A stretch of 64,000 nt of DNA from Bufo bufo. Taxonomy: Eukaryota > Chordata > Amphibia > Anura > Bufonidae. The notes beneath the pieces were generated by a model that was given only the letters and a program-made list of their open reading frames with translations, ran no database searches and had not been told where the DNA came from. The stretch covers positions 589,924,293 to 589,988,292 of the forward strand of contig NC_053390.1 in assembly GCF_905171765.1 (NCBI RefSeq), read 5' to 3'. Below are positions 42,640 through 54,419 of this stretch, in pieces; the stretch's first letter is position 1; every line of letters begins with the position of its first letter. A program made the translations under genes and the position numbers.

Positions 42640-42768
42640 CCTGAAGGTTTTTCAAGTTCGCCTGCCATTAAAGTCAATGGGACCCGCCGCGAATGCGCCG
42701 TTTGCGAACATTTGGTCGTGAACGCGCGTTTGCGAACCGTCCCGGCCGATGTTCCTCCATCACTACCT
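42640..42768. mobile_element. hAT-like right end (GTTCGC…CCATCACTA)
   Basis: Dense GTTTGCGAAC, GAACGCGCGTTTGCGAAC and the end TTCCTCCATCACTA resemble the right terminus of hAT MITEs. Its left end is not found. Confidence 0.4.
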
Positions 42769-43154
42769 AATAACACATTGAGCTATTAGGGAATGTGAGA
42801 ACAGGTTGTAATTTGTAGTATATAAGAAGAAAAAAACTGTAACAATGCCAACACATGACAAGAATCTGCATAATTAATCATATTCTAAATAGTTGCAAGT
42901 CCAATTTATGTATGACATAGCCAAGATGATTGTCTATAAAATTATGGTAGTCTCACATTCGAAGCTGTAGTGGATGGTGAGATATGGAGCCTGAAAGTCA
43001 AAAATTCTAAACATTGTTACCCTTTTGCTCGTCAGTGTAAATTTGGTCTTCAGTGCATCGGGGGGCCTGAGCCTGAGACCCTTGGAGCACCAGAGCTCCT
43101 CCGCGCTGCAGTTCTTGCCGCTCCCTCAACCCTTTTATTGATAGTGCCCAGCAT

Positions 43155-43375
43155 ATCTCCTGGCCCTGTAATCTTACACATGTGCCATAATCTACACTAT
43201 CTGGCTGTGACGATTATTGCGCATGTGCCGATAAGATCATCCGCTCCACCCGAAGCCGAGCGTCTCCATTTCCAGGTGGAGGATGACCCCATGCACCGAA
43301 AACCTAATTTACATATACCTCGACAATGGCACGTAAGTAAGGTATTTTTAGGATCAACCCTACTGAATGAAATGC
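43155..43375. repeat. Dispersed repeat, second copy of 34725-34960
   Basis: The order of shared words (TCTCCTGGCCCTGTAATCTT, CACATGTGCCATAATC, GGTGGAGGATGACCC, ACCTAATTTA) is identical to that at 34725. An ACACTATC segment present at 34765 is shortened here. The right end at AGGATCAACCCTACTG is shared. Confidence 0.65.
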
Positions 43376-43411
43376 TATTACTGTACCATTATGTCATACC
43401 ACTTAGGATGC

Positions 43412-43414
43412 CTT

Positions 43415-43460
<46 letters not shown>
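43412..43460. repeat. (AT)n microsatellite
   Basis: About 23 AT units lie between T-rich tracts. Length is likely polymorphic. Confidence 0.95.
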
Positions 43461-43464
<4 letters not shown>

Positions 43465-45410
43465 TTTTTTTAGACAAACTGGATCCATTTATAAAACATA
43501 TGCAAACTGATGTAAATTTTTACAATAGATTTGTTTTTTTCCAAACAAGGCAAATATAACAAAAAATGTGGAGTCGGGATTGTGTGACCTGTGATTAGTT
43601 AAAATATTGACCTTTTTTGAACAAGGCTTGTCTTGGTGGGAGGCATTTTTTTTTGTTTAAAAGATGAAAAATAGATGGATACTATTGTATGAAATCCATT
43701 TAACAGATCCAGTTATTACCTTCAATTGAGTTTTTTTGATGGATTGCAACAGGACGTACCACATCCAGACCGGAACGCAAACTGGAAAAGATCTATGCAC
43801 TTTTGGCTTACGTTTTTGCTATTGACACCTATTTATCTATTTGCCAATTTTTCTGTATAAGTCTTTGCCGCATGGCGACGTGTCGCACCACATTGGATCT
43901 AATGATTGTCAATGTTGTCACAGTTCGTGTGACACGTGTGAATGTGACGTAACAGTCACAAAAAATCCAGATCTGATGGATGTTAAGTTGCTGGTTGCAG
44001 GTCAAAAATACTTTTTCTCTACTGACTTTAATGTAGGTTGCTTGCCTGCAACTTTTCTGTTACTTTCCCGAGTTTTTACAGCCAAATCACAGCTCTAAAA
44101 TAGTTGCGCAACTGCAAGGTGAAGAAAAGTCGCACATATTTTTTGTCATTTGTCTTTTCTGTGAGCCATGTCGACGTGTAGCCCAAGCGTAAAGATGCAT
44201 AATTTTAACGAAAGAGGCCTAATAGTTTACTATGCAGACTGTGCTGTGCATTCAGCTCTAAACCCTTGTGTTATCTAATTTGACAGGTCAGAGGCTTGTA
44301 ACATGGGCACCCGATGTTCCCTCTATCATTCTCTATTGCGTTATGCAATGTACAACACATTACAATTATGTGCACATGTCCAAGACAGATGGTCTGTCTA
44401 CAGCTTGATTGATGAAATGTTTGTCTCTTTTGGGAAGACATTTTTTGAGCCAAGCTTTTTTTTTTTTTTTCTATTAAAGTTATGCTACATTTTAACTGTG
44501 TAAAATAACAACACATTTACCAGGGAGGAGAGAGTGCGCCGAATACATAACTCTTCTATCAGCACCATAAGCTGCTCTATATAAACAAGCTCAAATAAAC
44601 AAAAACTGTCTGTGCCGCCAACGTAGAAACATCACTAGTTCCACGCAGTGAGCGCCATCTTCCATAGCGCTGATCTGTCCTTCAATGCTAGAATCGTGAC
44701 AAGCTAAGTGAGGCCGAGTAGTTGTGTCTAGCATTGGAACCCTGAACGCTGTAGGTTCTTCTTGTATACCAAAGAAAGTTTTTGGATGTTATTCCCGGGC
44801 ACCAGATGCCTTCTACTTTTAAAGTCTTGCTTTTTTTTACGATAATCTGTGACGGAACCTCCACCACAGATATGAACCTAGCCTTAGAGATATGCAGTTG
44901 GTTGTAGCCCTAAATGATGCTCTTGGTCTGAATTGTAGGTCCACTATGGCTAACTATGGAAGCATTATATGCATCACATGCAACACATGGTGGATATTTA
45001 AACCCTTCCCAAAGCAACCAGTTTGGACCAAACAACGAAACCCTATTTTTCATTTTTGAGGAGTTATTTTATGTGCTAATAACTTTGGAATGCCTTTTCA
45101 TATCCAACTGATTCAGAGAATGTTTTTTTGTGAAATGTTGGGGAGATACACTAATATTGGTGTTAAGAGTCTTATAATAAAATCCATCAATGCCAATTGA
45201 ACACAGGACTCTAAAATCAATTTGCCTCATTTTCAGGCAGTCAGTGCGCCAGACTTTCAAATCTACGCCAGCTATGACCTAGTTTAGGTTTGAACTATTA
45301 TTTATGCCAGTGTATCCGGCAGGCTGAGGAGGCCAAGCCGCTGCTGCACAGCTCTGCCCACCTTCATTTCCACTATTAAAAAGTTGCGAGACAAGTAAAA
45401 AGTTGCCAGT
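43461..45410. other. No gene recognised
   Basis: A/T-rich DNA with short frames only. 44990-45290 (TAATAACTTTGGAATGCC, TGATTCAGAGAATG) resembles 57290-57440 (TAATAACTTTGGAACGC, CATTCAGAGATTG), so part of it is an old dispersed repeat. A T-tract is at 44457-44470. No tRNA or other RNA gene is evident. Confidence 0.4.
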
Positions 45411-45411
45411 T

Positions 45412-45797
45412 TTCCGGGTTCAGAGTTGAACCTGGAGATATCCCCTTCTTCACCCAGGCAGACCCTCTGAGATGAATCGTGCAGGGCAAGGGCTTTTTCT
45501 GTAGATCTGGTGACTTACCGGGTCTCTGCTAGGGGGAGGGTTCCGCCTGGCAGTGTTCCCAGTGACATCACCGGCACTGATGGGCAGGCTTTAGCACTGC
45601 CCTAGCCTGTAAAACATTAGCAGAAGCCTCTGCCTAGCAGTGCAAGAATGTAAAAAAAAAAACCTTGCCCTGCGCAATACAGCACAGGGGAAGGGAAAGC
45701 ATCAGAGCATGAAATGCTCCGATGCTCATCTCAGAGGGGCTGCCTGGGTGAAAACAGGGATATGTCTGGGTTAAGCCATGAACCTGGACAGCCCCTT
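45412..45797. mobile_element. T2-like MITE related to 8222-8697 (left end lost)
   Basis: It shares GTGATGGGCGGG-type and GAGCATCGGAGCATG-type words and the right end GGACAGCCCCTTTAA with the element at 8222. The TTAA is at 45796-45799, and the left terminus is missing. Confidence 0.55.
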
Positions 45798-45799
45798 TA

Positions 45800-47612
45800 A
45801 AGCGTGCATCATAATTTGGGATTTTTTTTAACGCCACAATAGTGGCACAAACACTTCGGTAAATGTGCTTCATTGTACTTCATATTGTAGTCGTCATGTT
45901 TTACATTTTATTTATAAAGAAACACAAAATTTGGAAGAATTAGCAATGTTCAAAATTTTTATTTTTCTATTTTTTCAACTTTCTTTAATAGGCTATTGAA
46001 AACTACACATATACAAATAAAGAATCCAAAATCCAAAATATATGATTCAACAAAAAGAAAATCCCCACTTTCTCTTCCAGCTTTCCAGCAATCCAAAAAT
46101 AGGTCCTTTTACAAAGTTAGTCAAGGTAGTAGAGTCAGAGAACCTCTCTCCAGTCATGAAAGCACAATAGTTTATGCTGGCTTCATTTCTTAAATGTCCT
46201 TTTATTTTTAGGGATTTTAAAAAGGACATGTTTACCTGCACTTTTTCAAATTTTCAAGAATATTTCCAAAACCTATTTGTTTAGGTACCAATTCATACCT
46301 GAAATGGCTTTGAGAGGCCTAGATATAAAAAAACTCACCACATTTTAAAACTACATCCCTTAAAGTATTCAAAATTGCTTTTAGAAAGTTTAACTCTTTC
46401 GGTGTTACACAAGTATTAACTCAAAACGAAGGTGAAATTTAAAAATGTAAATTATTTTGCTCCCTTTAGGTCTTGCTTCCTTCAGAAGGAATTCAGTGGT
46501 GGTCAGCATGAGCACTACCACTCTATTCATCTCTATAGGACTGCCGGAAATAGCCTGTGTGCTGTACCCAGCTATTTCTGTCAGTTCCATAGAGAATGAA
46601 TAAAGCCTCAGCTCACATGCTCCACTTCATTCATTTGGGGGCACGGGGGACAGGGCCCCTGTTCTTGTGATCAGTGGCGGTCCTAGCAGTTGTTGTAAAT
46701 CTTGGGGAAAACAATTTAATATACCATTCAGACTATTAAAAAAAAAGTATGCACACCAATACATTATATACTTGCAGCAAGCCCCTGAGGAGCCGATGCA
46801 GAGGATTGGAGTGGTAGTAGGCCCGTTGAAGTGTTGTTTCACGGTGTACTCCGTCAGGCCATTGCTTCCTGTGGAAAGGAGCAGTGGAAAGGTGGTTTGA
46901 AGAATCAGGCCAGCAGTAAAGTACAAAAGCATCTATTCACTTGCAAAATATAACTTGTGGCACATCCAGCAGTAATACAAAGTGCAGTTTCTGGCACCAG
47001 ATGGGAAGGTATGGTGGTAGATTAGATGGTTATTTAATGGCACTTGTAGGAACTTGTGGATATAGGTGTCCACTGTGATACAGGCTTGATGTTTGTCTGG
47101 CCTGGTTGTTAGGTATGTGATGGTGTCTGAGCCTTAGCCCTTTACCTGCAGCAGCGTCTGTAGAGCTAAAATTTTGCTAATCACTCTGCTGTCTTGGCAC
47201 ACTGATGCTTACTGTAAGCAGTGTTCTGAATATTGATAGTCTCAATAGAGTGATGGTCTCACAGGAGAATTGGATACGGTTCCTAAAAGTAGGAGCTCTG
47301 TACTGTGCTTCCTCTTCCTTCTCTCTTTGGACTGGAACTCCCCCTTCTGACAAGAAGTAGGACCAACCCATCAGAGTGAAGGAACATAGAGAAGCCCTGT
47401 TCCTGCCAACTATTCCTCCTCTAGCTGGAATGAATGGCCAAAACATGACATGAACATTATAATACACAATACAATACATACCGTAATAAAATAACAGTAA
47501 TTGCCAATACCCCAGGTCTGGGGTACTGCATACTCAAAGTATGAAACAGTACACATTGAAATTTCTCTAAAATACTGCTTCTTTGAGAAGACCACCCTTT
47601 TTTCAAGACCAG
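45800..47612. other. No gene recognised
   Basis: 45890-46400 repeats the theme of 57910-58120 (AAATTTGGAA...TTAGCAAT), an old dispersed repeat. 46440-46690 has short inverted words around CAGCTATTTC / GAAATAGC. The rest (46700-47600) has no recognised feature. Short frames lack conserved motifs. Confidence 0.4.
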
Positions 47613-47617
47613 ATTTA

Positions 47618-47860
47618 GGCCTCTTTCACACGTCCATGCCCGTGATGACTTCCGTGACAAGAATCTCTGTTTGGTTCATGTGTCTGTTTTTACCCTCCAT
47701 ATGTCATCCGTAGTCCATGGACACTGCTAGGCAGAAAATTTATCTCCAGAGCATCTCCGTGTTGCGTTCCTGGTTTTTACAGACCCATGAACTATAATAT
47801 GCATTATGGGATCTGCAATCACGGACTAAAACAGGGAAGCACCTTGTTGAATTTTCACAT
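47618..47860. mobile_element. Harbinger-like MITE, right end not found
   Basis: GGCCTCTTTCACACGTCCAT follows TTA (47615-47617). The interior has CCGTGATGACTTCCGTGAC-type words. No mirrored terminus is recognised. Confidence 0.4.
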
Positions 47861-47913
47861 AAGCAAATAACTGCTTTTTTATACAGGATATAGCAAAATT
47901 AAATTAAAGTTAA

Positions 47914-48348
47914 AGGGGTTGTCTAACTTCAGCAAATAGCATTTATAATGTAGAGAAAGTTAATACAATACTAATGTATTGTTATTATCCACATTGTCTC
48001 CTTCGCTGGCTGGATACATTTTTCCATCACATTATACACTGTTCGTATCCATGGGTTATGACCACCCAGCAATCCAGCTGTGGTGGTCGTGCTGGCACAA
48101 TATAGGAAAAAGCACTGGCTTCTCTGGTGGCCTGGACCGTGCATAGGCTGGTGCTTTTTCCTATAGTGTGCAAGCACGACCACTGCTCCTGGGATAAAGG
48201 GTGGTCATAACCATGGAAACAAGCAGTGATGGAAAAATGAATCCAGCCAGCAAATGAAGCAATAAGGATAATAACATTACATTAGTAAGTGGCATGTATT
48301 AACTTTCTATACATGATAAATTCTATTTACTGAAGTGAGACAACCCCT
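47914..48348. mobile_element. T2-like foldback MITE (family shared with 58130)
   Basis: AGGGGTTGTCTAACTTCAG and AGTGAGACAACCCCT are flanked by TTAA (47910-47913, 48349-48352). Long arms include TTCGCTGGCTGGATACATT and CCAGCCAGCAAATGAAG, plus GGAAAAAGCAC / GTGCTTTTTCC. A related copy lies at 58130-58495. Confidence 0.8.
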
Positions 48349-48462
48349 TTAAGGGAAAATAGCAAAAATGTGAAATCAGATATATTACAGAAATTCTACA
48401 CTTACATTTGCTGACTTAGAATTTCTTTGTACTTATCAAACTTTATACTCTTCATGCATTAA

Positions 48463-48690
48463 AGAGATTGTCTGGTCTTGGTCATAATCATAACCTGTGC
48501 CCCATAAAACAGGAAACAACATTCATCTGTCTGTGGTCCCGTTGTCCTGCGCTGCTGCCCTGTTCCCATTCCCCTTCGGTCCCTGCAGGGCCAGTGATCG
48601 TAGTTGCAGGGAAGCGCCATGGACAGGTGATTATTTTTTATTTTTTTGAAGAGTCACTGAGGTTGTCGGATTCTAGGCCGGACAACCCCT
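48463..48690. mobile_element. T2-like MITE
   Basis: Termini AGAGATTGTCTGGTC and GGCCGGACAACCCCT are flanked by TTAA (48459-48462, 48691-48694). Short, no ORF. Confidence 0.65.
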
Positions 48691-48694
48691 TTAA

Positions 48695-49545
48695 GTATTC
48701 TAAATCTCAGAATTAGCTCACGCAATAAAGCTGGAGTCAATATTTTTCTCTCCTGGAACCCTGAGCTCTCTGAGCACATGCATACAAGAGGCGTATTGAC
48801 TGGAGGGCTCCTGTTGCAGAGATTTCTGCAGCTGGTTAGGATGTGGTTTAAACTCTGCTCCCAACATGACAACACGAATGAAAGATACATACATATTTCT
48901 GCTCCATGTCATCAAGTGCAGATTCTATTCTAGGGAGCTGATGTGCAAACACTAAACTCGCAAACAAAATGTTATTCATGAAATTAGCTGTAACCAATGT
49001 AGAAGTAACTTCAGAGTGGTAGAAGCATCAGTTATGTGATCATTTCGAACATATGTTTTTTTTGTTGTTTTTTTTTACTTTTAAAGCTTTAGATCATGAT
49101 TTATGAGATACAATTCCTCAATTGATCGTGACTGTGCCAACTAAAGTTCATGAAGATTGAAAAAAAACCTACCCCAAGGATAAACTCTTATATAGAAAAA
49201 GAGTTCTGTATTTTCTAAGTTCAAACTATGTTTTTCCATTGTGGCTGAGTCATCTGATTCCAAAGTGGGGAATTAAGCCTGATCGAGATGTTCTTGGAAA
49301 TATCTTCTTTATTTTTCCACTTAGGAAATCTAGCCTAGTCAGGCCAAAGAATCATAAAAGAAAATGTATTCAATACTGTCTTTCATTAATATCTGTCTGT
49401 ACAGAATGAAAAGAATAAAAATTTTGAAGAAATGTTTAATATGAACAGATATGTTGAATGAACTGTACAATGAATATTATAACTACAATGATGTGTGTGC
49501 CAAATCCTTATGACTGCCATAGGGCTCAAAACTCAAGTTGTGCCA
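48695..49545. other. No gene recognised, apparently single-copy A/T-rich DNA
   Basis: No repeat family present elsewhere in the window and no coding signature is seen. Confidence 0.35.
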
Positions 49546-49549
49546 AGAT

Positions 49550-49915
49550 TAAAACCAATCACCTTTCCATAAAATAGGTGATAAATGTCTGACTGATGGA
49601 GTCTGACCACTGGGACCCCCTTCCCCAATCACGAGAATGTGGGTTTTGCGTCACCGGCTTAAATGGAGTGGTGGTTAATCATGCACACTGTTACTCCTTT
49701 TAAACTCTCTGGGTCTGCTGGAAATAGCCGAGAGATGTAGTCCCATAGATTTTAATAAGAGTGGCAAAACACGTGCCCTATAACACTTCATTCATTCAAA
49801 TGGGGGGCATGAGACGCCAGTTCTGATGTTTGGTGGGAGTTTCAGTGGTCAGATCTCCATCTGTCCTGTGGATAGGGGATAGGTTTGAAACTTGCCATAA
49901 CCCCTTTACCATCGG
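49550..49915. mobile_element. TTAA-type MITE relic
   Basis: AAAATAGGTGATAAATGTCTG, then CTGACCACTGGGACCCCC, and on the right CTGTGGATAGGGGATAGG and GCCATAACCCCTTTACC give an imperfect inverted layout like the T2-like elements. No clean TTAA pair. Confidence 0.45.
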
Positions 49916-50144
49916 CATCTCCACATTGGCAGACAAGAGAGGGAGAAGTGACCTGAGAATCCACCTGTGCTTGTCTACTACAAAATATTGCAATGATGAA
50001 CAAGGGCTTGGATCTCCTATCTTGATATGGTGGTGAGTATCAACTCTAAAGTGGATCCCATTTTGAGTTTTACTGTGCAGTTCACCTTTTGGTATATGCA
50101 CCCCTGATTAAATGCTTTATTTTATATTGGTTTCCTTTATAGAT

Positions 50145-50336
50145 AGATACTCCTCTCAAAATCTCAATATTCACTCTCTGACACCCACCATCAAAACTTT
50201 TAAAAGCATCCTCTTGAGGGAAAGTCTACAGTAACCCTGAAGCCACTACACAGCGGGATGAGCAGCTTCTACCTACTGCCTCCTTGTATGTAGTAAGCCC
50301 TCGTGGGCAGGGTCCTCTCCCCGTCTCTACCAGTCT
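50145..50336 (+). mobile_element. L2 LINE 3' fragment, left part (continues 52893-53017)
   Basis: It parallels the 3' part of the L2 at 25540 (GGAAAGTCTAC; GGGATGAGCAGCTTCTACCT; GGGCAGGGTCCTC; CTACCAGTCT). The sequence continues after the foldback with CTCCGTTTTTCAGTCC and ATTAATGGTGCTTA, ending in AATAATAATGAT. Confidence 0.75.
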
Positions 50337-52892
50337 AATCTTCCAGATACCAGCAGCACAAGGATAACGTCCTGTACGATAGATGAAGTTTGAAATCTCT
50401 TTGGTGCCCACGGTTCTAGGTCCCATCTCTGGAATCTGTAGTCACATAGCGATGTTTGTAATTCACTAAATAGTAATAATAATGTAGACGTACTACTCCA
50501 AAAATTATATTTACTGCCTATGTAAAATACGCTAAAAACACTTTATTGAATGCTATAAAAATATATATCTCCACATAAATAGGCTTAATAGGGTGAATGG
50601 GAATATCTCAGACTGATAATATGCTGATTCCTACAGACAACCTATCACTAGAACTCCTTTATTTTTAGGAGTATAGAAATGCTGGTGTAGTTCCTCTAAT
50701 GATCAGCATGAGCGTGATACACGCTCCACATGGCAGGGCTGTAAACCCTTAAAGGCCATGCAATATTGGATCTGGTGCCGGGATAAAAAGTCCCAGATAT
50801 CTACAATCAGATACAACCTCCTTTATATTTAGGAGGATATGGACTGGTTGACAAGTTGTTACAATGATCCAAAACACTGTGTATATTGGGCCTCAGACCC
50901 TACACAGATCGCCACCATTAGAGGATACCCTATAAGGCTCTAGATGTGAAACCAAGAGTCGGTCTGCATATATGTAAATGCAGTATTTGCTCGACGCGTT
51001 TCCCTATTCAAATTATTATTGATTCATCAGGAGCAAGTTACTAGGTCCTCTGCCAGCGTCAAATATTGCCACCCTGACGCTGGATATGCAATAGATAGCA
51101 AAAGACCTAGAATTTTTACTGACTAGAAATGCTGCACGCCTCTGATGTCGTGCGTGTAGCAACGAGCCTCCGGCATATATTGGCCGTGACGCGCGCATAG
51201 TGCGGGCTTGTTTAAATGGAGGAAACTCCTCCCATCTACATATCAAACCTACAACAGACGTCCAATAAAAAGCTAGCACGCCGCATAGCCTCGCCCCCTA
51301 CCATCGTCATCACCGAGGGACAAGTGGTCTATTGTATCGTCATACAAGGGACAGGCAAACAACTGGCTCGCGTAGTGCGGGCTTGTTTAAATGGAGGAAA
51401 CTCCTCCCATCTACATATCAAACCTACAACAGACGTCCAATACAAAGCTAGCGCGCCGCATAGCCTCGCCCCCTACCATCATCATCACCGAGGGACAAGT
51501 GGTCTATTGTATCGTCATACAAGGGACAGGCAAACAACTGGCTCGCGTAGTGCGGGCTTGTTTAAATGGAGGAAACTCCTCCCATCTACATATCAAACCT
51601 ACAACAGACGTCCAATACAAAGCTAGCGCGCCGCATAGCCTCGCCCCCTACCATCGTCATCACCGAGGGACAAGTGGTCTATTGTATCGTCATACAAGGG
51701 ACAGGCAAACAACTGGCTCCGCCCCCCGTACGCGTCACTTCAAAAAACAAGACCGCCCATTGATAGTAACCGGCGAGGCTCCACCTACTCACAGCGCCAT
51801 CAAATCAGTATGGCAGAGGGGAGGACAAGTATGTGACGTGTGCTCCGTCTGCTCCCACCGTATTGGTAGATATGTTAAGGGGGAGGAAAATAGGTCTGTG
51901 ACGTATGCTTGAGTCATCAGATAGGCGGGGGACAAAAATCAAAACGGATATGTTTAGGAATAAAGGTACACAGTGATATCAATAGAGACCATAAAAGATC
52001 CCCATGGTAGATAACAATAAACTGCTAAACAGGGACATCGGGGATATGTATTTGAGTCACACTTAGAGGATGTGTTGTAGGTTTGATATGTAGATGGGAG
52101 GAGTTGCCTCCATTTAAACATGCCCGCACTACGCGCGCGTCACGGCCAATATATGCCGGAGGCTCGTTGCTACACGCACGACATCAGAGGCGTGCAGCAT
52201 TTCTAGTCAGTAAAAATTCTAGGTCTTTTGCTATCTATTGCATATCCAGCGTCAGGGTGGCAATATTTGACGCTGGCAGAGGACCTAGTAACTTGCTCCT
52301 GATGAATCAATAATAATTTGAATAGGGAAACGCGTCGAGCAAATACTGCATTTACATATATGCAGACTGACTCTTGGTTTCACATCTAGAGCCTTATAGG
52401 GTATCCTCTAATGGTGGCGATCTGTGTAGGGTCTGAGGTCCAATATACACAGTGTTTTGGATCATTGTACCAACTTGTCAACCAGTCCATATCCTCCTAA
52501 ATATAAAGGAGGTTGTATCTGGTTGTAGATATCTGGGACTTTTTATCCCGGCACCAGATCCAATATTGCATGGCCTTTAAGGGTTTACAGCCCTGCCATG
52601 TGGAGCGTGTATCACACTCATGCTGATCATTAGAGGAACTACACCAGCATTTCTATACTCCTAAAAATAAAGGAGTTCTAGTGATAGGGTGTCTGTAGGA
52701 ATCAGCATATTATCAGTCTGAGATATTCCCATTCACCCTATTAAGCCTATTTATGTGGAGATATATATTTTTATAGCATTCAATAAAGTGTTTTTAGCGT
52801 ACTTTACATAGGCAGTAAATACACATAGCGATGTTTGGTCAATAAAGGAATTATTTGTATGGAACGAGGAGTGCTGCAGTCCTTCAGTAACC
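50337..52892. mobile_element. Large foldback element with 747-bp arms
   Basis: The left arm is 50509-51255 and the right arm 52074-52820, inverted and almost identical over the full length. Outer ends read ATTTACTGCCTATGTAAA / TTTACATAGGCAGTAAAT; GCTCGACGCGTTTCCC and TCATCAGGAGCAAG lie near 50991, mirrored at about 52337. The 818-bp centre holds a 175-bp tandem repeat and unique DNA. The element sits within an L2 tail and is bordered by a 13-bp direct repeat TCTCTACCAGTCT (50324-50336, 52893-52905). No transposase is encoded. Direct CACATAGCGATGTTTG copies flank the arms at about 50446 and 52822. Confidence 0.88.
51200..51720. repeat. 175-bp tandem repeat, 3 copies, in the foldback element
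   Basis: The unit includes GTGCGGGCTTGTTTAAATGG, CCGCATAGCCTCGCCCCC and CAAGTGGTCTATTGTATCGT. Copies start near 51200, 51375 and 51550. They differ at only a few positions (AATAAAAAGC/AATACAAAGC; CATCGTC/CATCATC). The first copy overlaps the inner end of the left arm. Confidence 0.93.
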
Positions 52893-53017
52893 TCTCTACC
52901 AGTCTCTCCGTTTTTCAGTCCATGCTCGTATTTCCTTTGTTTTATATTATATATGTATACCTATTTGACATGTAAAGCACGTTGGAATTAATGGTGCTTA
53001 AAAAAGAATAATAATGA
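52893..53017 (+). mobile_element. L2 LINE 3' fragment, right part
   Basis: This is the continuation of 50145-50336, ending in the AAAGAATAATAATGAT-type tail characteristic of L2. It contains GTAAAGCACGTTGGAATTAA, like GTAGAACACCATGGCATTAA at 26807. Confidence 0.75.
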
Positions 53018-53485
53018 TATAGATCATGGGATACCAGAAAACAAGACAAGTACCAGCCAAGGCATCTACATTAGTGAGCATCTTGCATGGCTAATCTTCC
53101 TTCCCATGAGAATATGGTTGGTTTTGCACATAACAATGCATTATTCCTTTTAGTTTATATTCTGTATTATCTTACTTCTATGCTCCATCCACACCAGCTG
53201 TTGCTAGGTGGCAAGCCTCCCAAAGAACAAACAGTTTGTGTTGGACTGGCTCTTCTGATACCACCGCATGAATGCAGCACTGTGTCAACGTCTTCTTTCC
53301 ACAGACCCTTTCAGTCTAAAGTAAAACATTAACAGTACTTTAGCTGGAGTTGTGAGAAGTAGAAGTGTCAACATTAAAGAGTAAGCATGATTTAATGCTG
53401 AGCATAATAAAAGTCTTATCTGAAAAAATATATATCTTTTTTCATTTACACTGCACAATACTTTTTGTAGATTATGTGGGTCATG
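53018..53485. other. No gene recognised
   Basis: Unique-looking DNA with short frames and no recognised motif. Confidence 0.35.
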
Positions 53486-53489
53486 TTTC

Positions 53490-53743
53490 AAACAAAACTA
53501 CTCCTAAATTAGGCGTATTTCTGGCGCAGATTGTGGCGCAAAGGTTCTGCAACTTCTCCCTGCTCACTCCAGGTGTAAAAAAAGTGGGTGTGGCGGGGAA
53601 AGAACTTACCATTTTCTAAACCTGTTTTAGAAGTGGCGGCCTCTTCATAACTCCGGCAGATCCACCGCCAGGTATAGGGGTTATTAAGACTGGCGTCTAA
53701 AACGGTCCTAATAAATGTGCCCCTATGTGTATATATTTTAGTC
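53490..53743. repeat. Dispersed repeat related to 31865-31980
   Basis: TTAGGCGTATTTCTGGCGCA, TTGTGGCGCAAAG and CTGCAACTTCTCCC match TTAGGCGTATTTCTGACATT, TTGTGGCACAAAG and TGCAACTTTTCCCC at 31875-31940. The right part ends TCCTAATAAATGTGCCCCTA. Type not resolved. Confidence 0.6.
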
Positions 53744-54419
53744 TTAACCCCTTAAGGACTTAGGATGTACGGTATGCCATGTTTGCCGAGTCCTTAAGGA
53801 CCCATGAAGTACCGGTACGTCCTAACTTTAAAACTACATTGCGGCGCGGCGGTGGTTAATCGGAACAGGATGTCCGCTGAAATCATTCAGCGGGCATCCT
53901 GTCACAATGCCGGGGGAGGGGGGGGGGGTCATGTGACCCCCCCCCGCATCGGCGATCGCAGCAAACCGCAGGTCAATTCAGACCTGTGGTTTGCAGCTTT
54001 ACCTGAGGTTTGCGGCAGCGATCGGCGGTGCCATTGGGTCACCATGCGGGTGTAGGGGGGACCCGATGGCATGGAAGGCAGCGCGATGCCTTCCTTAGGC
54101 ATCAGCGCTGCCTTCCGGTGACGAGCCTGTGAGATCCAGCCCCCTGGATCACACAGGCCGGAAGCTGTATGAGTAATACACACAGTATTACTCATACAGC
54201 CAATGCATTCCAATACAGAAGTATTGGAATGCATTGTAAAGGGGATTAGACCCCCAAAAGTTCAAGTCCCAAGGTGGGACAAAAAATAAAGTGAAAAAAA
54301 AAGTTGAAAAAATAAAGTTTTCCCCCCCAAAAATTGAAAGTTTCAAGTAAAAATAAACAAAAACGTAATTTTCCCCAAATGAAGTAAAAAAAAATTGGTA
54401 AAAAATAGTGAAAAAAAAA

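Noticed and set aside
43155..43375. tRNA-derived SINE with A/B boxes
   Set aside because: I could not see convincing A and B boxes or a tail.
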